A stretch of DNA of 12,483 nt. Source: Prevotellaceae bacterium. GTDB lineage: Bacteria; Bacteroidota; Bacteroidia; Bacteroidales; UBA932. A model generated the notes under the pieces. It had not been told where the DNA came from, did not search any database, and worked only from the letters and a program-made list of their open reading frames with translations. Made by a program: the position numbers and the translations under genes. This document shows, one piece after another, positions 6,974 through 12,483 of this stretch (its first letter is position 1; the number at the start of each line of letters is the position of its first letter). The stretch covers positions 1 through 12,483 of the forward strand of contig JAITKY010000180.1 of NCBI GenBank assembly GCA_031278135.1, in the 5' to 3' direction.

Positions 6974-8401
6974 TTATTTACCTGAACATGGAACTGAAGT
7001 TATTGCATTTCTTGACGAATGCCCGAAAGCGGGACAGGGTATGCTTTTATATCTTGACGATTTTCCGCTATCGCCATCACCGCATCCGAATTTGAAATTT
7101 ATTCCGAATTGAACGGTTCCATATCTCTGGGATGCGGGATTGAAAAGCGCTAAAAGATTGTCTGTTATGGCATGAAGATTAAACGCTCCGAGCCTGACGC
7201 CAAACCCGGCGCCGATGTTCACAAACGAACTGTTGGTAACGGTGTACGACAGCGAACCGAAAACATTCGAGGTATTGTCGGTAAGGGCTGTGGCTGTGAG
7301 CGCCCAAGGGATTCCGACCGAACTGATTCCGGCATATCCGGTAACTCCCAGCCGGACGTAATCGCTTACGGGATAACTGATTCCCGCCATGATTTCCGGA
7401 GTAAGCCATTGCGAAAACGTTTTGCCGCCGGTGTAATGAAAGTTGGCAATCGATTTTATAGTATCTACGAAGTCGCTCCAACCGTTGATTCCGGTTGTTC
7501 CGGAAATTGTGTTCGGATATTTTATCGGCGATTTATGATAAAGCTGGTGTATGTTCGTATTCCAATTTATCATACCTATGTTTAACAAACTGGCCGAAAA
7601 TTTCCATCCGTTTTCGAAAACTTTGTTTACACCGAAATCTATTGCGCCTCCTATATTGATGGGATTGAAAATAAAGTATTTGACTTGGAGTTCCGGTTTG
7701 AAACGTGTCACTGTTCCATCAGACGGGTCGATTTCCATTGTTCCGGGAATCGAAGCGTTTATAAGCAAATCGGATGTTACATCCAAAGCGTAAGCATCAG
7801 GATCGGTGTATAATGACAGGATATTGTTTACGCTGTTTGCGCCAATTCGTCCGAACAGCAATTTTGCACGTGCGCCAAGCCACAGATTGTCGCCAACATC
7901 GTATGCTACATTGAATCCGTATTCCCTGTACTGTGATACGGATAGCGCTAATTTGGCTTCGATTTTCCGTCCGACATACTCGCCATTTCCGTGAAGCAGA
8001 AGATCAATAGGATCTTTCGAAAACGAGAATTTGGAAGAATGTTTTTCGTTCATCGTAAACTGATAATACATGTCTCCGGATCTGTAGCCTATTGTCAAGA
8101 CATTCAAACTAATATTCGCTGAAATAAGATTCGTTTTTTTAATTTTCGACAGGATTTGGTTACCGTCGATATATTCCTTTCCGATACCCAAATCGTTGTA
8201 CGAAATCGGTATTCCTGCTGCAACAGAGATGTTTCCCAACATGGGAAATCCGATGTTCCATCTACAATCGCCTGCTACTGAGGGATTCAAGTAGTTCGAT
8301 TGTGTGATGTCGTGCATTTGGTACAATGTCATGTTCTGTTGTGCAAAAACATTGATATATAAACATAGACACGAAAAAAACGCTATTAATTTCCTTATCA
8401 T
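6974..8401 (-). CDS. DUF5723-family predicted outer-membrane beta-barrel protein
   Basis: This 475-residue protein has a signal peptide (MIRKLIAFFSCLCLYINVFA, cleavage before Q21). The opening QNMTLYQMHDITQSNYLNPSVAGDCRWNIGFPML is typical of DUF5723 proteins, which are confined largely to Bacteroidetes and resemble PorP/PorV-like barrels. Repeated Gly/aromatic beta-strands run to GTVQFGINFKFG (ending near residue 439), a plausible last strand. A further 36-residue Cys/Ser/Pro-rich tail is out of character (see the separate entry). The start codon overlaps the stop of the upstream lipoprotein as ATGA, so the two are probably translated together and may form a pair at the outer membrane. No biochemical role is established from sequence alone. 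Confidence 0.85.
   Translation of the reverse strand: MIRKLIAFFSCLCLYINVFAQQNMTLYQMHDITQSNYLNPSVAGDCRWNIGFPMLGNISVAAGIPISYNDLGIGKEYIDGNQILSKIKKTNLISANISLNVLTIGYRSGDMYYQFTMNEKHSSKFSFSKDPIDLLLHGNGEYVGRKIEAKLALSVSQYREYGFNVAYDVGDNLWLGARAKLLFGRIGANSVNNILSLYTDPDAYALDVTSDLLINASIPGTMEIDPSDGTVTRFKPELQVKYFIFNPINIGGAIDFGVNKVFENGWKFSASLLNIGMINWNTNIHQLYHKSPIKYPNTISGTTGINGWSDFVDTIKSIANFHYTGGKTFSQWLTPEIMAGISYPVSDYVRLGVTGYAGISSVGIPWALTATALTDNTSNVFGSLSYTVTNSSFVNIGAGFGVRLGAFNLHAITDNLLALFNPASQRYGTVQFGINFKFGCGDGDSGKSSRYKSIPCPAFGHSSRNAITSVPCSGK
6977..7084 (-). repeat. Repeat-derived C-terminal tail of the DUF5723 protein
   Basis: The last 36 codons encode CGDGDSGKSSRYKSIPCPAF and then GHSSRNAITSVPCSGK, unlike the barrel before them. 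The protein pattern SSR...(I/V)PC occurs twice, and the DNA word TCTTGACGA (plus strand 7010-7018 and 7052-7060) recurs exactly 42 nt, or 14 codons, apart. Two short hairpins lie here on the plus strand: CCCG-AAAG-CGGG (7022-7033) and GCATT/AATGC (7005-7009 with 7018-7022). This suggests a small dispersed or REP-like sequence read in frame as a tail. No second copy is apparent in the window. Confidence 0.45.
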
Positions 8402-9042
8402 AATTTTATTGTTAAATCTGTTTTAATTGCAAATCTTATACCGAATTTGATATTTACCTGATTGTCTTTAATTTGAGATACAAACACTTTATCAAGATAT
8501 GTAAAGAATATATCCAGATAAACTTTTCGAACCGTCCGGAACGGGTCGATTTCTTCTATTACAGTTGGTGTTTCCGGCACTCTCACAGACGTATTTACCA
8601 AAGAAATAGAATGATTTTCGGGCAACCAGAAATAAGTTTTTTCTTTGTTGTCGTCCTTTGTATATATTCGTATGTTTGCAATTGTTCCCGCCGGAAAATT
8701 TTTTGCGGCTATAATAATCTGCGGTTCAAGCCACTTGATTTCCTGCGACGAATGATCGCCTATATAAAAAGGGTATGAATATTCGCCCATTCTTATGGGA
8801 GTTTCTTTGGGTAAAGTGAGCGTATCCAGAATTTCGTCGGGGTATGAAAAATTTACAAAATCTATAAAATCGCCAACTCTGATGGTTGTATCTATTATAG
8901 GAATTGCAAACTCATAGTCGGATTTTATTCTATCGGGCAATGGATCAAAGTCATAGCATGAGGTTAAGGTAAACATACAAGCACATAAAATCAATACATA
9001 CCTGTGTCTGTTTTTCACTGAAATCAAATTTAACTGTATCAT
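8398..9042 (-). CDS. Small predicted lipoprotein, unknown function
   Basis: This 214-residue protein has a basic N-terminus (KNRHR), a hydrophobic stretch and the lipobox LTSC with C29, predicting a lipid-anchored envelope protein. The following CYDFDPLPD is acidic but does not clearly match the Bacteroidetes surface-export signal, so which membrane face it occupies is uncertain. The mature part appears rich in beta-strand, with IPIIDTTIRVGDFIDF, a central IIIAAKNFPAGTIANIRIYT and a final VNIKFGIRFAIKTDLTIKL; I do not recognise a named domain. It is the first gene of the leftward run, with a promoter-like pair just upstream, and its TGA stop overlaps the DUF5723 start as ATGA. A function with that predicted barrel protein, for example as its periplasm-facing partner, is an inference from coupling. 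Confidence 0.75.
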   Translation of the reverse strand: MIQLNLISVKNRHRYVLILCACMFTLTSCYDFDPLPDRIKSDYEFAIPIIDTTIRVGDFIDFVNFSYPDEILDTLTLPKETPIRMGEYSYPFYIGDHSSQEIKWLEPQIIIAAKNFPAGTIANIRIYTKDDNKEKTYFWLPENHSISLVNTSVRVPETPTVIEEIDPFRTVRKVYLDIFFTYLDKVFVSQIKDNQVNIKFGIRFAIKTDLTIKL

Positions 9043-9062
9043 TATCTCAAAATTTTTTTGCG

Positions 9063-9093
9063 CAAAATTAATACTTTTTCCGATAATAACACA
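9063..9093 (-). promoter_or_regulatory. Bacteroidota-type promoter for the leftward lipoprotein operon
   Basis: On the minus strand TGTG (9093-9090, one mismatch to TTTG) is followed after exactly 19 nt by TAATTTTG (9070-9063), a full match to the -7 consensus TAnnTTTG. A transcription start a few bases on would give a leader of about 15 nt before the ATG at 9042. Spacing and sequence both fit the Bacteroidota primary sigma factor. Confidence 0.55.
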
Positions 9094-9096
9094 TTC

Positions 9097-9125
9097 TTTG
9101 TTATTTTTATGTATTTTTGCATTTG
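9097..9125 (+). promoter_or_regulatory. Candidate promoter for the rightward acyl-CoA synthetase gene
   Basis: TTTG at 9097-9100 is followed 17 nt later by TGCATTTG (9118-9125), one mismatch from TAnnTTTG. An overlapping perfect -7 match, TATTTTTG (9112-9119), exists but lacks a -33 box at proper spacing. Either would start transcription about 25-35 nt before the ATG at 9155. Together with the element at 9063-9093 this makes the 112-nt spacer a compact back-to-back promoter region. Confidence 0.35.
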
Positions 9126-9154
9126 GAAAATATGTTGTATAATATTAAAAATAA

Positions 9155-10825
9155 ATGATTAAGAACGCAATGATTAGTACTGAAAGTTTTTTGATAAACA
9201 TAAAAAGTTCCCTGACAAAACATTGGGATTCACCTGCATTGACGGATTTTAACGGCGAAACGGTGACATATGGACAAATCGCTCACAAAATAGCCAAACT
9301 CCATATCGCATTCGAGGTTTTCGAACTGAAAAAAGGCGAAAAAGTGTCGATTGTGGGACGAAATTCTTCCAATTGGGGTATATCTTTTCTTGCAACTGTC
9401 GCCTACGGAGCGGTCGTTGTCCCGATACTTCACGAATTTACGCCGGAAAATATTCATCATATCGTCAATCATTCCGAATCGAAGATACTGTTTGCCGGAA
9501 AATATATCTACGATTCGCTGGATTTGAATCAAATGCCCGATTTGGAGGCAATCATCTTGCTTGACAACTGTTCTGTTGTCAAATCCGTCAAAATGAAAAT
9601 CGAAAACGCAACGAAAATATTCAACGAATCGGAACAAAGCAGATATCCGGCGGGATTTTTGCCGCAACATATCGAATATCACAATGATGAACCGGAAGAA
9701 CTGGCAATGATAAATTACACATCCGGAACAACGGGATTCTCGAAAGGTGTGATGTTGCCATATCGCAGTTTACTGTCGAACATGCTGTTTGCTCAGGAAG
9801 TTCTCGCCGAACTGAAGCATGGCGACAATGTCGTTTCGATGCTTCCAATGGCTCATGCTTACGGTCTGGCGTTTGAATTTCTGTACGAATTTATCGTTGG
9901 CTGTCACATACATTTCCTGTCGAGGCTTCCAACTCCCAAAATTATTCTCGATGCATTCGCATCCGTCAAACCCCGGATTATTATAACTGTACCTCTTGTT
10001 GTCGAAAAGATTTTCAAAAAACAGTTGTTTCCTGCCATAAACAAGCCTTTTGTACGTGCGGCATTGCGTTTGCCGCTGGTCGACGGACGTATTCTGAAAC
10101 GTATCAATCAGCGGCTGACCGATTTTTTTGGCAACAATTTTATCGAAGTGATAATCGGTGGAGCGGCGTTCAGTCCGGTGGCAGAGAAGTTTTTGAAACG
10201 GATAGGATTCCGGTTCACAGTCGGGTACGGAATGACGGAGTGCGGTCCGATTATCGCTTACGAAGATTGGTCGAAAGTTCCGCTGTTCTCGTGTGGAAAA
10301 GCGGCGCCGCGTATGAAAATAAAAATCGATTCGCCCGACCCCGAAAATGTTCCCGGCGAAATCCTTACACGCGGCGATAACGTTATGCTGGGATACTACA
10401 AAAATCCCGAAACGACAAAAGAAGTCTTAATCGACGGCTGGCTACGTACCGGCGATTTGGGAATAATCGACAAAAACGGATACCTTTATATTAAAGGAAG
10501 GTCAAAAAACATGATTCTGGGCGCTAACGGTCAGAATATCTATCCCGAAGAGATAGAAAACCGGCTGAATAACACGAAATATGTCGCTGAATCGATAGTC
10601 ATGGATTCGTACGGGAAAATCGTCGCTCTGGTGTATCCCGACTATGATGCGGCAGCAGCCGAACATCTTTCCGAAGACGAATTGAGCGAAAAATTAGACA
10701 AAACACGTCTCGAAATCAACACTCAAACCCCTTCGTACAGCCAAATCGCACAGATAAAAATCCATCCCGAAGAGTTTGAAAAAACTCCGAAAAAGAGTAT
10801 TAAACGTTATCTTTATACTAAATAA
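9155..10825 (+). CDS. AMP-forming acyl-CoA synthetase (long-chain fatty acid-CoA ligase-like)
   Basis: This is a 556-residue adenylate-forming enzyme of the ANL superfamily that would activate a carboxylic acid with ATP and pass it to CoA. Core motifs are in order: YTSGTTGFSKG (188-198, phosphate loop), GYGMTECGP (357-365), GEILTRGDNVMLGYY (401-415), GWLRTGDLG (428-436), hinge region GRSKNMILGANGQNIYPEEIE (448-468) and the C-terminal TPKKSIKR (544-551). The hinge/YPEEIE form resembles Bacteroidetes long-chain fatty-acid ligases; chain length cannot be read. At the usual A10 catalytic Lys position just before Ile549 there is Ser548, with Lys546, Lys547 and Lys550 close by. ATG at 9170 (MISTESFLINIK) is an equally plausible start. 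The permease gene follows after 2 nt, so the two are co-transcribed. Confidence 0.88.
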   Translation: MIKNAMISTESFLINIKSSLTKHWDSPALTDFNGETVTYGQIAHKIAKLHIAFEVFELKKGEKVSIVGRNSSNWGISFLATVAYGAVVVPILHEFTPENIHHIVNHSESKILFAGKYIYDSLDLNQMPDLEAIILLDNCSVVKSVKMKIENATKIFNESEQSRYPAGFLPQHIEYHNDEPEELAMINYTSGTTGFSKGVMLPYRSLLSNMLFAQEVLAELKHGDNVVSMLPMAHAYGLAFEFLYEFIVGCHIHFLSRLPTPKIILDAFASVKPRIIITVPLVVEKIFKKQLFPAINKPFVRAALRLPLVDGRILKRINQRLTDFFGNNFIEVIIGGAAFSPVAEKFLKRIGFRFTVGYGMTECGPIIAYEDWSKVPLFSCGKAAPRMKIKIDSPDPENVPGEILTRGDNVMLGYYKNPETTKEVLIDGWLRTGDLGIIDKNGYLYIKGRSKNMILGANGQNIYPEEIENRLNNTKYVAESIVMDSYGKIVALVYPDYDAAAAEHLSEDELSEKLDKTRLEINTQTPSYSQIAQIKIHPEEFEKTPKKSIKRYLYTK

Positions 10826-10827
10826 AC

Positions 10828-12033
10828 ATGAATCTGTCTTTTTTCATAGCGCTAAGGTACTTACGGTCGAAAAGGTCGTTGAATATCATCAATATGGTTT
10901 CGTATATCAGTCTTATCGGGACTGTGTGCGGAACTGCGGCGTTGCTGATTGTGCTGTCGGTGTTCAACGGGTTCGAAAGTCTTACGGCGTCGATATTCAG
11001 CATTTTCGACCCCGAACTGAAGGTTACTTCTGTCGCAAACAAAACTTTTGTCGTCGACAGCGTCGTGCTATCAAAAATAGCCGATTTGCCCGAAGTGTAC
11101 AATGTCGCTCTCACACTCGACGAAAATGTGTTGCTCAAATACAAAAATCAGCAAACAATCGCTCTAATGCGAGGCGTCGATGCTAATTACGAAACGAATA
11201 CGCCTCTGACAAACTCAATGAACGACGGCAGTTTCCGGATGTACCGAAACGATTATCCTGCCGCTGTTTTCGGGTATGGAGTCGCCTCCAAACTCGGGCT
11301 GTTCAGTCTGCGGATGGAGGAACCGGTGTTTGTCAATGTCCCGAAACGTGAGGGAAAAGTGTCGTTAGCCAATCCCGCAGCATCGATTAATACGCTGAGC
11401 CTGTTGCCGTCCGGGATTTTCGAGGTCGAGAAAAGTTTTGATGACTCGTATGTGTTTGCTCCTATCAAATTCGTCCAAACCCTGCTCGACCGTGAAGCAC
11501 AGGCATCGGCTATCGAAATCAAACTGAAACCCGAAACAGATTATAACAGCGCCCGTAAGACAGTAGCAAACATCGTGGGCGCCGGTTTGCAGGTGAAAAC
11601 GCGCTATCAACAAAACGAGGCTCTGTACCGTATGATGCGCTCTGAAAAACTGATTGTGTACGGAATATTGATTTTGATTGTTATTATTTTGTCGTTCAAC
11701 ATATCCGGCTCACTCGCAATGCTGATAACCGAAAAAAAAGACGATATCGAAACTTTGAAAAGTATGGGCGCTACCGATAAAATGATTAGAAGGATATTCC
11801 TGTCGGCAGGTCTGATGATTTCCTTTGCCGGAATAGTAGCAGGTATCTTTATCGGATTGACAATATGCCTGTTACAACAATATTTCGGACTGCTCAAACT
11901 CCCCGGAAACAACTTGCTCGTCGATGCTTATCCAGTGAAAGTGCTTCTGCCAGACTTGATGCTGGTAATCGTTTCCGTCGCCATAATAGGATATCTCGCT
12001 TCGATAATCTCAACGCTAAAAATAAAATTTTAG
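10828..12033 (+). CDS. LolC/LolE-like FtsX-family ABC transporter permease
   Basis: This 401-residue inner-membrane permease has the family architecture. The cytoplasmic start ALRYLRSKRSLNIINMVSYIS leads into TM1 (about 22-47, ending LSVFNGFESL). A large periplasmic domain (about 50-270) follows, then TM2-TM4 (about 274-299, 326-350 and 373-396) forming the FtsX domain. The coupling segment TEKKDDIETLKSMGATDKMIRRIF (301-324) between TM2 and TM3 is characteristic of lipoprotein-release permeases. LolC/LolE proteins, powered by the ATPase LolD, extract lipoproteins from the inner membrane and hand them to LolA; no LolD is in the window, so that partner must be elsewhere. The gene starts 2 nt after the acyl-CoA synthetase stop. 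A MacB-type export role is possible but less likely given the length and N-terminal motif. Confidence 0.85.
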   Translation: MNLSFFIALRYLRSKRSLNIINMVSYISLIGTVCGTAALLIVLSVFNGFESLTASIFSIFDPELKVTSVANKTFVVDSVVLSKIADLPEVYNVALTLDENVLLKYKNQQTIALMRGVDANYETNTPLTNSMNDGSFRMYRNDYPAAVFGYGVASKLGLFSLRMEEPVFVNVPKREGKVSLANPAASINTLSLLPSGIFEVEKSFDDSYVFAPIKFVQTLLDREAQASAIEIKLKPETDYNSARKTVANIVGAGLQVKTRYQQNEALYRMMRSEKLIVYGILILIVIILSFNISGSLAMLITEKKDDIETLKSMGATDKMIRRIFLSAGLMISFAGIVAGIFIGLTICLLQQYFGLLKLPGNNLLVDAYPVKVLLPDLMLVIVSVAIIGYLASIISTLKIKF

Positions 12034-12063
12034 GAATACGACAACAGGGCAGCGACGACATTT

Positions 12064-12130
12064 AGTGATGCGAAATAAACAAGATATAACGGATTATACA
12101 GACTGAATTTTTAAATCTGCGGATAAAAAG
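12064..12130 (+). repeat. Right copy of the edge repeat
   Basis: 12064-12096 and 12103-12117 match the minus strand of 117-85 and 37-23 (29 of 33 and 15 of 15 bases). 12113-12130 matches 216-233 directly with one mismatch. The copy therefore fuses an inverted block to a direct block. It lies in the spacer between the permease gene and the TPR remnant, in the zone where their transcripts converge; no U-tract terminator is visible here. Confidence 0.65.
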
Positions 12131-12138
12131 AAGATATG

Positions 12139-12187
12139 ATCCACAGATTTACAAATCTGGGAAAAGGGAATTTTGTCGTACATCCCT
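12139..12187 (+). repeat. Palindrome plus direct repeat, right copy
   Basis: CAGATTT-AC-AAATCTG (12144-12159) is a perfect 7-bp inverted repeat with a 2-nt loop. ATCCACAGATTT (12139-12150) can also pair with 12113-12124 with one mismatch, giving competing hairpins. 12162-12182 is the 21-nt identical direct partner of 229-249, and both continue into CCCTG. Short ATCTGTG/CACAGAT palindromes are again the building unit. Confidence 0.65.
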
Positions 12188-12211
12188 GGCTGATTTATGC
12201 CTTTTGTGTTC

Positions 12212-12373
12212 TTATCGGATGTTTACATTGGTAACATATAATGTGTTTTGACCCATTATATACACTAACTTTTCAATCGCTTTATTATACGCATCAATGG
12301 CTTTGTCATATTCGCCTTTATGATAGTAAACATTTCCCTGATAAAAATATTCGTAACTATTCAGGGGTGCATT
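12212..12373 (-). pseudogene. C-terminal remnant of a TPR protein
   Basis: The minus strand has an open frame of 53 codons ending in TAA at 12214-12212. It encodes one clear tetratricopeptide unit, YEYFYQGNVYYHKGEYDKAI then DAYNKAIEKL, with the expected Gly, Tyr, Gly and Ala spacing, followed by a short tail ending NVNIR. The frame is closed upstream by a TGA at 12376-12374, just where the sequence changes to an inverted repeat, and no start codon fits a whole protein. I read it as a gene cut by insertion or rearrangement, with its upstream part lost or lying beyond the window. A frameshifted but otherwise continuous gene is the alternative. Confidence 0.6.
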
Positions 12374-12389
12374 TCAAATTGTCGCACCC
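12365..12389. repeat. Inverted repeat at the breakpoint of the TPR remnant
   Basis: GGGTGC (12365-12370) and GCACCC (12384-12389) form a perfect 6-bp inverted repeat with a 13-nt loop, exactly where the TPR reading frame ends. Beyond it, ACTTTCG occurs at 12411-12417 and 12441-12447, exactly 30 nt apart. Repeated short motifs inside an element end are a feature of some insertion sequences, but no transposase is in view. The remaining bases to 12483 show no gene. Confidence 0.35.
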
Positions 12390-12483
12390 ATCCCCCTCGT
12401 CTAAGCGTCCACTTTCGCAGGGAATTTCAGAAAATCTATTACTTTCGACCACTGTTTATTCAAGGATAATACCCGCAATCGGA

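Noticed and set aside
6313..7095. A 260-codon open frame on the plus strand opposite yifB
   Set aside because: It lies antisense to the well-conserved YifB N-terminus and the DUF5723 gene end, and its translation shows no domain; it is a shadow frame.
390..9042. A complete type IX secretion cluster
   Set aside because: Only a PorP/SprF-family and a PorE-like gene are present. No PorK, PorL, PorM, PorN, Sov or PorV-like gene is recognisable, and no protein here ends in a convincing type IX C-terminal sorting domain.

Overview
The window looks like an ordinary chromosomal segment of a Bacteroidota bacterium, probably Bacteroidales-like. The lineage call rests on a PorP/SprF-family protein, a PorE-like TPR/beta-propeller/OmpA protein, a DUF5723 outer-membrane protein, a Bacteroidota-type nucleotidyltransferase/GHMP-kinase fusion, AT-rich start regions without clear Shine-Dalgarno sequences, and a good match to the Bacteroidota -33/-7 promoter (TTTG, about 19 nt, TAnnTTTG). 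The DNA is moderately AT-rich by eye. I see no tRNA, rRNA or CRISPR array.

Layout. Positions 1-389 hold no gene: they contain short repeats and, at 311-346, a clear intrinsic terminator for the leftward genes. Six genes read leftward from 9042 to 390. From upstream to downstream they are: a small lipoprotein (8398-9042), a DUF5723 outer-membrane protein (6974-8401, ATGA overlap), YifB/ComM (5419-6960), the nucleotidyltransferase/GHMP fusion (4241-5377), then after a 290-nt leader region the PorE-like protein (1347-3950) and a PorP/SprF-family protein (390-1319). Two genes read rightward from about 9155: an acyl-CoA synthetase-like AMP-forming enzyme (9155-10825) and, 2 nt later, a LolC/LolE-type ABC permease (10828-12033). 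The 112-nt divergent spacer at 9043-9154 carries candidate promoters for both directions.

Right edge. Positions 12034-12211 contain rearranged copies of the sequence blocks found at the left edge, some inverted and some direct. A leftward remnant of a TPR protein follows (12212-12373). Its reading frame stops abruptly at a short inverted repeat near 12365-12389, which may be the edge of a mobile element or another dispersed repeat.

Biology. Most genes concern the cell envelope: gliding/type IX secretion-like outer-membrane proteins anchored to peptidoglycan, a lipoprotein coupled to a predicted beta-barrel protein, a probable lipoprotein-release permease and a fatty-acid-activating enzyme. 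YifB and the fusion enzyme sit in the same leftward run. I do not see a convincing new multi-gene system. The best leads are the nucleotidyltransferase/GHMP fusion of unknown substrate, the repeat-like tail on the DUF5723 protein, the mirrored edge repeats, and the truncated TPR gene.
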